Of a stretch of 64,000 nt of DNA, positions 50,774-58,834 are shown piece by piece. How positions within the stretch are numbered: the first letter of the stretch is position 1; each line of letters opens with the position of its first letter. Origin of the DNA: Candidatus Methanoperedens sp. (lineage in GTDB: Archaea > Halobacteriota > Methanosarcinia > Methanosarcinales > Methanoperedenaceae); assembly GCA_027460525.1 (NCBI GenBank), contig JAPZAS010000015.1, forward strand, positions 180,777-244,776, in the 5' to 3' direction. The notes beneath the pieces were generated by a model. That model saw only the letters and a program-made list of their open reading frames with translations, had not been told where the DNA came from and did not search any database. The translations under genes were made by a program, and so were the position numbers.

Positions 50774-51478
50774 TCATTGACCTTTGTGATAGATTACGTC
50801 TGAAAGAGTTGCCATATCAGTAACTGCTCCAGCATAAATGGAAGCTATTTTCACACTGAAGATATTGTTGTAATTATAGGTCTCACCCTCGGACAAAATC
50901 CTGTCATCTAATTCAGTTTCATTTCTATAAAGAGTAAGCCATATCTGTTTTGGGGTTGCTTTGGCGTCTATGGCATTAGCTTGGACCGACCAGCCATCAC
51001 CAATATTCCAGGTCTCACCGACAGACAGAGTTTCTCTTGCCTCAGTACCTGTTCCCTCAACTGTTTGAGCTGGTGCGGTTGCCAAATATATATATACATT
51101 TCCAGTCTTTACCCCGCCATTTGAGGTTACGGTAATAGTTCCTTTATATTTCCCAGGATTCAGGTTGGCAGTATTGATGTAAAGAGAAACTGTGCCGGAA
51201 TCAGTACCCTTTTCCGGGTATATCCTTATCCACGACGGCTCATCAGTGCTTACGCTCCAGCTCAGGTGCCCACCACCGGAATTTGATACCGATAATGTTT
51301 GATATCCAGAGTCCATTCCACTGGTGAGATCAAAATTTAAAGACGGCGGGTCCGGATATAGGGACAGAAGCGGAGGTCTGGTAATCCAGTATGCGGATAT
51401 GCCGATGATAATAAACGCGGCATAGATAATTATACTTCTTATTTTTGAAGGCTCTTTCTTCACTGCATCTTCTTTCAT
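50774..51478 (-). CDS. Membrane-anchored extracellular protein with BACON/Ig-like domain
   Basis: The start ATG 51478 has GAGGTG upstream; an earlier start at 51502 is possible. Residues 12-35 form a membrane anchor (IIIYAAFIIIGISAYWI). The 234-residue chain then has a BACON-like Ig domain (LSWSVSTDEPSWIRIYPEKG) and a C-terminal segment (WNIGDGWSVQANAIDAK) resembling S-layer duplication domains. It is likely an extracellular, membrane-tethered protein. Confidence 0.75.
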   Translation of the reverse strand: MKEDAVKKEPSKIRSIIIYAAFIIIGISAYWITRPPLLSLYPDPPSLNFDLTSGMDSGYQTLSVSNSGGGHLSWSVSTDEPSWIRIYPEKGTDSGTVSLYINTANLNPGKYKGTITVTSNGGVKTGNVYIYLATAPAQTVEGTGTEARETLSVGETWNIGDGWSVQANAIDAKATPKQIWLTLYRNETELDDRILSEGETYNYNNIFSVKIASIYAGAVTDMATLSDVIYHKGQ

Positions 51479-51638
51479 TCCTCTCACCTCTTTAGCCACC
51501 ACACCATGGAAACTTGCACCATTCCACGGAAAATTGTCTGTTTGTATATTCCTTCCAGATTAAAAGCCGTGCTATTTGACACTGCATAGATCTGCATGCT
51601 CTCCAGACCATTTCAAAGTCCAATTACTTTATTTAATA

Positions 51639-52709
51639 TCACAGTTTCGGGTAGTCGATGTAACCCTTCTCCTCGCCCACGTAAAAGGTCGCAACATCCG
51701 CGGAATTAAGTGGAGCATTTTTCCTGAAACGCACAGGCAGATCTGGATTAGCCAAGAACAAAACTCCGAAAGAGATCAGGTCTGCATCGCCTTTTTCAAT
51801 TGCTTCGTTTCCGCTGCGGGCATCGTAGCCGCCATTTAAAATGAGCGTGCCTTTGAATATGTCACGAATGATTGGAGCCAATCGCACATCTGGTGGCGTT
51901 GCCCCCATCCTGCCTCCGACTGGTTCCACCATGTGAAGATACCCGAGCCCGATATTGTTCAGTTCCTTTGCAAAATATGAAAAGATTTGACGCGGATTCG
52001 TATCAGACATTGAATAGTTCGAAAAGTGCGGAGAAATTCTGTATCCGACTCTATCCGCACCCCAAACACTGACGACCGCTTCTGTGACTTCGAGCGGAAG
52101 GCGTGCGCGATTCTGGAAACTTCCGCCGTACTTGTCTGTTCGTGTGTTTGAACCATCTCTCAGGAACTGGTCCAGCAGATATCCATTGGCACCGTGGATC
52201 TCCACACCATCGAAGCCAGCCGCCTTTGCATTCTGGGCACCTTTTCGAAATTGCTCAATAAGGTCAGGTATCTCATTTAATTCAAGAGCTCTTGGAGTCA
52301 CAAATTTCTTTTTGCCCCCCACTGTATGAACTTCGCCATCGAAGGGAAGGGCAGAAGGTGCGACAGGTAATTCACCTCCAAGGAAATCAGGATGCGACAC
52401 GCGTCCCACATGCCAGAGTTGGATGAAAATTTTTCCGTCTGCCTTATGAACGGCCTCGGTTACTTTCTTCCAACCTGCAACCTGTAAAGGTGAGTGAATT
52501 CCCGGGGTACGGACATAACCGACTCCCTGAGGGCTCACCTGCGACCCTTCAGTGATGATTGAACCTGCCGAGGCTCTTTGCCCGTAATAGGTGACGGCCA
52601 ATGGATTAGGAACATTGCCAGAGAGCGCACGACAACGGGTCATCGGCGCCATAATGATTCGGTTGGAAAGATTGAGATCGCCCAATTTGCACTGAGAGAA
52701 AAGATTCAT
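51639..52709 (-). CDS. Old yellow enzyme family NADH:flavin oxidoreductase
   Basis: The 356-residue protein is a TIM-barrel OYE of the NemA type: RIIMAPMTRCRA near the start, FIQLWHVGRVSHPDF, the active-site pair GVEIHGANGYLLDQFLRDGSN (two ligand-binding residues His/Asn), and NGGYDARSGN. It reduces activated alkenes or nitro compounds with FMN. It is closely bacterial in character, so lateral transfer is likely. Confidence 0.9.
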   Translation of the reverse strand: MNLFSQCKLGDLNLSNRIIMAPMTRCRALSGNVPNPLAVTYYGQRASAGSIITEGSQVSPQGVGYVRTPGIHSPLQVAGWKKVTEAVHKADGKIFIQLWHVGRVSHPDFLGGELPVAPSALPFDGEVHTVGGKKKFVTPRALELNEIPDLIEQFRKGAQNAKAAGFDGVEIHGANGYLLDQFLRDGSNTRTDKYGGSFQNRARLPLEVTEAVVSVWGADRVGYRISPHFSNYSMSDTNPRQIFSYFAKELNNIGLGYLHMVEPVGGRMGATPPDVRLAPIIRDIFKGTLILNGGYDARSGNEAIEKGDADLISFGVLFLANPDLPVRFRKNAPLNSADVATFYVGEEKGYIDYPKL

Positions 52710-52742
52710 ATTCGCCCCCTTCTCGCCTCCATTAAGTTAATG

Positions 52743-53183
52743 TCAGTAAAACAAATAAGACTTGTGTTTTGTATATTGGTTCTTAAAGTGAAGCAGTGTT
52801 TTCTTCATGTTCAAAACAATCTTACATCGTGAGTGTTCATTTTGCAGATACTCGAGTGCTCTCTTGCCTCTTTCAAGCCATCTGAAGAATTTTCTGATCA
52901 GGCTCTTGTAGTCCTGTTTTGTTCTTTCTTCCCTTTCCATGCGCTCAATACACCCTACCAGCATCATCATGTCCTGCTTAGAGATGCTTTTGAAATCTTG
53001 TCCTATCATTTCAGCCAGCACTTCAAGTTCGATCAGATGCTTCAGTACTCTGGCTATCTTCAGACCTTCTGCAAAGCAATAGCTCTCAAAATCAAAAATA
53101 TGCTGTTTGTTTGCTTCGCTGATGCTTGAATTTCTTATTCTCTCTTCAGTTGCTTTGAGATTTCTTTCATGGTTGTACAACAT
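52743..53183 (-). pseudogene. Truncated tyrosine integrase N-terminal domain
   Basis: The 146 residues match the SAM-like N-terminal domain of archaeal integrases (IFDFESYCFAEGLKIARVLK, then DFKSISKQDMMMLVGCIERM and KQDYKSLIRKFFRWL). The catalytic Arg-His-x-x-Arg-Tyr domain is missing. It lies just beside tRNA-Leu, a common attachment site. A remnant of a past integration is the best reading. Confidence 0.7.
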
Positions 53184-53275
53184 CCTTACTTCACTCTCCG
53201 TTTCTATTCCTTAAACCCTCAGAAAGCAAAGTGAAAGTAATCCTGAAAAAAGAACGAATTTAACCTAGAATTAGA

Positions 53276-53358
53276 TGCGAGAGATGGGATTTGAACCCAC
53301 GGACGCCTTCGCGATTGGATCTTAAGTCCAACTCCTTTGGCCGCTTGGATACTCTCGC
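53276..53358 (-). tRNA. tRNA-Leu (UAA)
   Basis: On the minus strand the acceptor stem GCGAGAG pairs with CTCTCGC, discriminator A. The anticodon stem TTGGA/TCCAA encloses a loop with anticodon TAA. A long variable arm (about 12 bases) and the T-loop TTCAAAT follow, as expected for a class II tRNA-Leu. Confidence 0.95.
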
Positions 53359-53461
53359 ATATTGCACCTGCACCCTTGGCAGCTTGGTTACCCAAGCGTG
53401 GGGTCACGTTAAATATCCTTCGGGTTACTTTAAACTAACGCATTTCATTCTATTCTTCTGA

Positions 53462-53525
53462 AACCACAGAGGCACTGAGGCATGAAGATTTCTTGGAGGT
53501 TCGGTGTCTCTGCGTATCGTGGTGA
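53462..53525. repeat. Imperfect inverted repeat upstream of cofG
   Basis: Left arm accacagaggcactgagg and right arm ending tctctgcgtatcgtggt form a long hairpin with mismatches. It resembles the REP-like element at 25703-25771. It lies in the gap between tRNA-Leu and cofG and overlaps any cofG start upstream of 53525, which argues for the later start. Confidence 0.55.
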
Positions 53526-53572
53526 GTATTTTATTCGGCAATATTATGTACCATTTAATTCAATTACTGTCC

Positions 53573-54562
53573 ATGCCCCAATTCGTCACGTTCTCACGCA
53601 ATGTCTTCATCCCGCTCACCAATATCTGCAGGAATAATTGCGCTTACTGCGGTTTCAGGCGGGAAATCGGGCACCCCGAGGCTAAGCTTCTTTCACCTTC
53701 GCAGGTAAAGGACATACTTACGAAAGGCGCACGTTCTGGCTGCTCCGAGGCGCTTTTCACGTTTGGCGAGAAGCCGGAAGAAGTTCGGGGCTTCAAGGCA
53801 TGGCTTTCCAGGCTTGGATATGGTACCATTATTGATTATCTTGCAGAAATGTGCAGGCTTTCGATACGCCTCGGGCTTTTGCCCCACAGCAACCCGGGCT
53901 TGCTTGAAAGCTCAGAGTTTGAAAAATTGAAACCATACAATGCAAGCATGGGGCTCATGCTTGAGACCGCGGGAATTATCAAGGGGCATGAAGGCTGCAA
54001 AGGCAAGATTCCCTCAATGCGTATAAGAACTATTGAGATAGCAGGCGAACTCGGCATCCCCTTTACCACAGGCATACTTGTGGGAATTGGGGAAACATGG
54101 GAAGACAGGGTGAACTCGATTCATACGATAAAGAAACTCCACGCAAGGTTCGGGCACATCCAGGAAGTAATACTCCAGAATTTTGTCCCCAAACCCGGAA
54201 CCAGAATGGCTTTGCGGCAAGCCCCTGGATTAGAGGAGATGAAAAAGACGGTCTCCATGGCAAGAGAGATACTTCCTGACGATGTGGCAATACAGGTTTC
54301 ACCCAACCTTATTCCCCCGGGAGAACTGGTGAGGTGCGGCGCCTCTGACCTCGGAGGCATATCGCCAGACACCATCGATTATATCAATCCTGAATCCCCA
54401 TGGCCGAATGTTTCAGAACTTCAATCCATGGTGGATCTCCCCCTGCGGGAGCGGTTGCCCATATATCCGCAATACGTGAAAAAAAGGTGGTACAGTGAAG
54501 AGATTTCATCTCTCATCCGGGAACTTTCTGATGCAGAAGGTTTTCGGAAAACATATAAATGA
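53573..54562 (+). CDS. cofG: F420 precursor FO synthase subunit CofG
   Basis: The start chosen is ATG 53573 (MPQFVTFSRNVFIPLTN), giving 329 residues, as in other archaeal CofG proteins; an ATG at 53546 is also possible. The radical SAM motif is CRNNCAYC. Further family features are TILTKGARSGCSEALFTFGE-like DILTKGARSGCSEA and HSNPGLL. CofG with CofH makes 7,8-didemethyl-8-hydroxy-5-deazariboflavin, the F420 chromophore, from a ribityl-aminouracil and tyrosine. cofH follows after 62 bases. Confidence 0.9.
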   Translation: MPQFVTFSRNVFIPLTNICRNNCAYCGFRREIGHPEAKLLSPSQVKDILTKGARSGCSEALFTFGEKPEEVRGFKAWLSRLGYGTIIDYLAEMCRLSIRLGLLPHSNPGLLESSEFEKLKPYNASMGLMLETAGIIKGHEGCKGKIPSMRIRTIEIAGELGIPFTTGILVGIGETWEDRVNSIHTIKKLHARFGHIQEVILQNFVPKPGTRMALRQAPGLEEMKKTVSMAREILPDDVAIQVSPNLIPPGELVRCGASDLGGISPDTIDYINPESPWPNVSELQSMVDLPLRERLPIYPQYVKKRWYSEEISSLIRELSDAEGFRKTYK

Positions 54563-54624
54563 GTAACGCGTAAAGACTGCAAAATTCTGGTGGTACTATA
54601 CAGAAATTACAGAGCATCCAGGAA

Positions 54625-55686
54625 TTGCGCAGCATCCGCGATGATTTGCACATCCGAGCCGAAGCAGGAGAGTGCACGCTGGATGATGCACTCACCCTCT
54701 ATGATAAACCTTCTTTTCTTTTCTCCCTTGCAGATAAACTTCGCAAAAAAGCGGTCGGTGACACGGTCACGTATGTGATTAACAGGAACATCAATTTTAC
54801 GAACAGGTGCACCGGGACATGCAAATTCTGCGCATTCAGAAGGGATGACGGATATATCATGTCCCTCCCGGAGATTCTTGAAAAAACAAAAGCTGCAGCT
54901 GATATTAATGCCACGGAGATATGCATCCAGGGGGGGCTTCTTCCGGACTGGGATGTTTTCAACTACTGCGAGATCCTTGAGTGCATCAAGGAAGAATTTC
55001 CAGAAATACATCTGCATGCCTTTTCCCCCATGGAAGTATTTCATGCTGCGCGGAACAGCAATATGAGTTTGAAAGAGACTTTATCCTGCCTTAAAAAATC
55101 GGGTCTTGGCTCGATGCCTGGAACGGCGGCTGAGATACTCGTGGACAGGGTAAGGGAAGAGATCTGCCCTGATAAGCTTACCGCGCATGAATGGATGAGT
55201 GTTATCAAGACCGCCCACAGGTTAGGTATTCCAACCACAGCCACAATCATGTATGGACATATCGAGACCCTGCAGGAAAGGATTGAGCATCTGCTTATAA
55301 TACGGGAACTGCAGAAGAAAACAGGCGGGTTTACGGAATTTGTCCCTCTCCCCTTCATGGCTAATAACAACAGGCTGGGGGTGGGAATAAAAGTTTCCCG
55401 CGGGATTGAGGATTTGAAATTGCATGCGCTTGCAAGGGTGCTTCTTTACCCCTATATCATGAATATCCAGGCAAGCTGGGTGAAACTCGGTAAAAAACTG
55501 GCGCAATCCGCCCTCGATTGCGGCGCAAACGACCTTGGAGGAACACTGATGGAAGAAAAAATCTCAAAGAGCGCCGGGGGGACGAGCGGCGAGTACATGG
55601 CGCCGCAGGAGTTTGAATTTTTGATTAACGGAATAAACCGTGTGTCGCGGCAGCGCGATACGTTGTACAGGGTTGTTAGTGGTTAG
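54625..55686 (+). CDS. cofH: F420 precursor FO synthase subunit CofH
   Basis: The protein is 353 residues starting at TTG 54625, with no better start upstream; an AGG lies just before it. The radical SAM motif is CTGTCKFC, followed by QGGLLPD and HAFSPMEVFHAAR, as in CofH/MqnC relatives. It works with CofG. The two-gene unit has no other F420 genes nearby. Confidence 0.9.
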   Translation: MRSIRDDLHIRAEAGECTLDDALTLYDKPSFLFSLADKLRKKAVGDTVTYVINRNINFTNRCTGTCKFCAFRRDDGYIMSLPEILEKTKAAADINATEICIQGGLLPDWDVFNYCEILECIKEEFPEIHLHAFSPMEVFHAARNSNMSLKETLSCLKKSGLGSMPGTAAEILVDRVREEICPDKLTAHEWMSVIKTAHRLGIPTTATIMYGHIETLQERIEHLLIIRELQKKTGGFTEFVPLPFMANNNRLGVGIKVSRGIEDLKLHALARVLLYPYIMNIQASWVKLGKKLAQSALDCGANDLGGTLMEEKISKSAGGTSGEYMAPQEFEFLINGINRVSRQRDTLYRVVSG

Positions 55687-55714
55687 TTCTGGTAAATGGA
55701 AAAACAAGCGTTAA

Positions 55715-55788
55715 TGGGCCCGCGGAGATTCGAACTCCGGATCTCCGCTGTGTAAGAGCGACGTCATAGCCGACTAGACCACGGGCCC
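55715..55788 (-). tRNA. tRNA-Val (UAC)
   Basis: On the minus strand GGGCCCG pairs with CGGGCCC, the anticodon stem TCGCT/AGCGG-type arm encloses CTTACAC with anticodon TAC, and the T arm holds TTCGAAT. The discriminator is A. It lies between cofH and uvrC. Confidence 0.95.
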
Positions 55789-55824
55789 TTCTGCGCTAAG
55801 ATGTTGTTTGAGGTATATAGTTTT

Positions 55825-57585
55825 TTATGTTTTATGGAAAAACCCGTACACTGCCTCAGCATCCCTTCTCTTAATACCCGGTACTTTTTCGATATCGGAA
55901 ACCTGAGCCTTTTTCAATTCCTCAACCGACCCGAAATACCGAAGAAGCGCCCGTTTCTTCTTCTCCCCAATCCCCGCTATCCCGTCAAGCTCCGATTCCC
56001 TGAGCTTCTTTCCCCGCAGTTTCCTGTGATATCCGAGTGCGAACCTGTGCGCTTCGTCCCTGATTCTTTGCAGTAGCTGAAGGGCAGGCGAATCCTTTGG
56101 CAGAATTATGGGAGCTTCCCTTTCAGGGATGAAAATATATTCAAACTCTTTTGCAAGTGCTGCTGCATTCAGCTCCATCCCGAGTTTGGAAAGCGCAGAC
56201 ATGGCAGAATTTAACTGTCCCTTCCCTCCGTCGATCAATATCAGGTCTGGCAATTTTTTCCCTTCCTCCTTGCGGCGGGAATAAGCTCGTGCCACCACTT
56301 CCTCCATCATGGCAAAATCATCCGCCCCCTGTACTGTCTTTATCTTAAAGCGCCTGTAATTTTTCTTATCAGGCTCTCCGTTATTGAATACCACAAGCGA
56401 ACCTGTTGCATCCGTGCCCCCGATGTTTGAGATATCAAAAGCTTCGATTATGGAGGGAGGAACAGGCAGGGCAAGGGCTTTTTGCAGACCCAAAAGCGCC
56501 TCATTTTTGCCTTGGCTTTCAGCAAGCATTGTCTGGTTAAGGAGCATCCTGGCATTTTCCCGGGCAAGGTTCATGAGCCCTCTTTCGACTTTGTTCTTTG
56601 GAGTTTTAAGCTTTGAACCCTTTTCAGAGAGCCAGCGCAAAATGGATTCATCCTTTATTTCGCTCGGGATTATAATTTCTTCAGGGGGAGCAGTATCCTG
56701 ATAGTACTGCTTGATAAAGCTCGACACCACTTCTGCTTCATCTGAGCCAGCCGTGTTCAGAGAAAACGTGTCCCGTCCTTTAAGTTTTCCTTCGCTTATG
56801 TGGAAAAGCTGCAGGCATCCGGTGTTATCCGACACTGCATACGCAATTACATCCTGCGCTTTTTGACCCGGACCGCTCACGCGCTGCTTTTCAGAAAGTT
56901 CCTGCAATGCATTGATCTGGTCGCGGATGCGGGCAGCTGCCTCGTAGTCCTGCATCTGTGACAATCTGTCCATCTCTTCTTTCATATCATGGATTAGCTG
57001 GCTGCGCTTTCCTTTGAGGAAGTAGGCGACGTTTTTTATAATATCAAGATACTCCTCTTTCGTCACCTCTCCGAGACAGGGAGCAGCGCATTGTTTTATG
57101 TAATAGTTAAGACACGGCGGGCATGGGAGCTTTTTCCGACAGCGCCTGATGCCGAAACCTGAAGCCATTCGTATCAGTTTCCTCACTGCCTTTGAACTTG
57201 GGTAGGGTCCGAAATACTGCGCCCCATCCTGCTCCCGCCTTCGGGCGATGCAGATGCGGGGATACTCTTCGTTGGTGATCTTGATATACGGATACGCCTT
57301 ATCATCGCGCAGGCGAACATTATAGCGCGGTCTGTGTTCTTTTATGAGGTTCGATTCCAGTACCAGTGCCTCGACCTCGTTCTCGGTCACGATATATTCG
57401 AAATCCTCTAAATTCCTCACAAGCATGCGGTTTTTGGGCGACTCCTGCTCCCTGAAATACTGACTAACACGGTCGCGCAGCGAGGCGGCTTTTCCGACGT
57501 ATATTACCTTGTTTTCCCTGTCTTTCATAAGGTAAACGCCGGGTTGGCTTGGCAGTTTTTTTGCGTCTTCGATGGTTTTGATCAT
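55825..57585 (-). CDS. uvrC: UvrABC excinuclease subunit C
   Basis: From ATG 57585 the protein is 586 residues. It has the N-terminal GIY-YIG nuclease domain (SQPGVYLMKDRENKVIYVGK), a UVR domain (MDRLSQMQDYEAAARIRD), the C-terminal RNase H-like endonuclease (AFDISNIGGTDATGSLVVFN and LPDLILIDGGKGQL) and a helix-hairpin-helix pair (ELDGIAGIGEKKKRALLRYF). UvrABC is bacterial in origin and found in Methanosarcinales by transfer. uvrA is 1.2 kb away; the intervening genes are an antitoxin/FRG pair and a small frame. Confidence 0.94.
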   Translation of the reverse strand: MIKTIEDAKKLPSQPGVYLMKDRENKVIYVGKAASLRDRVSQYFREQESPKNRMLVRNLEDFEYIVTENEVEALVLESNLIKEHRPRYNVRLRDDKAYPYIKITNEEYPRICIARRREQDGAQYFGPYPSSKAVRKLIRMASGFGIRRCRKKLPCPPCLNYYIKQCAAPCLGEVTKEEYLDIIKNVAYFLKGKRSQLIHDMKEEMDRLSQMQDYEAAARIRDQINALQELSEKQRVSGPGQKAQDVIAYAVSDNTGCLQLFHISEGKLKGRDTFSLNTAGSDEAEVVSSFIKQYYQDTAPPEEIIIPSEIKDESILRWLSEKGSKLKTPKNKVERGLMNLARENARMLLNQTMLAESQGKNEALLGLQKALALPVPPSIIEAFDISNIGGTDATGSLVVFNNGEPDKKNYRRFKIKTVQGADDFAMMEEVVARAYSRRKEEGKKLPDLILIDGGKGQLNSAMSALSKLGMELNAAALAKEFEYIFIPEREAPIILPKDSPALQLLQRIRDEAHRFALGYHRKLRGKKLRESELDGIAGIGEKKKRALLRYFGSVEELKKAQVSDIEKVPGIKRRDAEAVYGFFHKT

Positions 57586-57673
57586 ACCTTCACTGATATA
57601 TAGCACAATAAGGGATTGATGTGCAATGCTATACGTAATAATCTTTATTTAAAGATAGGTTCATCTTTATAGT

Positions 57674-57889
57674 ATGTCCGAAGCAATACCTGCTGTTTAC
57701 GAGGATGGCAAGTTCAAACCACTTCAAAAAGTTAATCTTCCAGAGCATAAACACGTGCATCTAATACTTATACCAGAGGAAGAGGCAGCGCTGCTGAACT
57801 CTCAGAAAAAGGAATTATCAAAGATAGTTGGCATAGGGAGAAGTGGTAAAACTGATGTTGCTCGAAAGAATGACCGATATATCTATTGA
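57674..57889 (+). CDS. DUF104/AF2212-type antitoxin
   Basis: The 71-residue protein fits the archaeal AF2212-like antitoxin family: IPAVYEDGKFKPLQKVNLPE then VHLILIP, and a C-terminus KTDVARKNDRYIY. Such antitoxins usually precede and overlap a VapC toxin gene. Here the overlapping partner is not a PIN protein but an FRG-domain protein. An overlapping or coupled stop is present. Confidence 0.78.
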   Translation: MSEAIPAVYEDGKFKPLQKVNLPEHKHVHLILIPEEEAALLNSQKKELSKIVGIGRSGKTDVARKNDRYIY

Positions 57890-57915
57890 AGGAATTTTTT
57901 TCCACAAAAGATATT

Positions 57916-58698
57916 ATGAAAAATTATAATATAAAAGAAATAGAAATTACATCGTGTGTCGATTACATTCAAAAAATTGGCGCGCTGGATTTAAAGTTGG
58001 ATTTGGAAGGAAAAGGCTCATTAGTCTTATACAGAGGACAAGAAGAAGATTGGGGTCTTTTACCTAAAATTGGTCGAGATACGTATTTGTCATCCGATAT
58101 TTTAAAAAAAGAAGAAAAAATCATTACAGAATTTCAAAGACTCGCCTATCCACATCTGGATATCAATTTAAAGGATAATGATTGGGATTTGCTCGCTCTA
58201 GCGCAGCATCACAGGTTACCAACAAGATTATTAGATTGGACGGAATATCCATTAGCTGCTTTATGGTTTGCATTCGCAAAAGAAAATAGGAATTATTCAA
58301 ATAGATATGTTTGGTCTTTTATTGTTAAAGAAAATGAATTGGGGAATGCAAATAATGGATTTCCATATAATCAACCACGAACAATAGTTTTTAAACCCAA
58401 TCATATTACTAAAAGAATTACTGCGCAAAACGGTTGGTTTACAGTTCACAAATTTGTTGAAAAAAAGAAAAAGTTTGTGCCATTAAATGAAAATAGAATA
58501 TATTATAAAAGGCTAACTAAGTTTATAATTCCAGAATCTTTAAGGGATGATATTTTAATTAGTTTAGACAGATTGGGAATAAATTCCTTTTCTTTATTTC
58601 CAGATTTAGATGGTCTTAGTGATTATTTGGATTGGAAAAACTTTAAAAGAAAGAGCTTCCGAGACTTTCTTCTTTTCTCTTCTCGCCGTTCAACTTAA
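57916..58698 (+). CDS. FRG-domain protein
   Basis: From ATG 57916 the protein is 260 residues; a TTG at 57886 overlapping the antitoxin stop is the alternative start. The FRG hallmark is LVLYRGQEEDWGLLPKIGR, followed by WDLLALAQHHRLPTRLLDW and ALWFAFA. FRG domains occur in phage-defence and toxin-antitoxin contexts. The pair with an antitoxin-like gene sits between uvrC and uvrA as an insertion. Composition is notably AT-rich compared with the flanking repair genes. Confidence 0.8.
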   Translation: MKNYNIKEIEITSCVDYIQKIGALDLKLDLEGKGSLVLYRGQEEDWGLLPKIGRDTYLSSDILKKEEKIITEFQRLAYPHLDINLKDNDWDLLALAQHHRLPTRLLDWTEYPLAALWFAFAKENRNYSNRYVWSFIVKENELGNANNGFPYNQPRTIVFKPNHITKRITAQNGWFTVHKFVEKKKKFVPLNENRIYYKRLTKFIIPESLRDDILISLDRLGINSFSLFPDLDGLSDYLDWKNFKRKSFRDFLLFSSRRST

Positions 58699-58834
58699 AT
58701 AACTCAGCCACCGTATCCAGGAACCGCTCATCGCCATGCTTCGCCGCATCCCTGAGAATCTTCGTGAACTCGGCAAGAGTCCGTCTCGCAAAGAATGCGT
58801 TATGTCGTCCAGAACTATACACTTCTATATCCAT
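58643..58834 (-). CDS. Small 63-residue protein overlapping uvrA end
   Basis: The frame starts within the end of uvrA and ends inside the convergent FRG gene. It encodes [20 protein letters not shown], then [20 protein letters not shown] and [11 protein letters not shown]. The sequence is protein-like, but the overlap leaves room for doubt. Confidence 0.4.
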   Translation of the reverse strand: MDIEVYSSGRHNAFFARRTLAEFTKILRDAAKHGDERFLDTVAELFKLNGEKRKEESLGSSFF

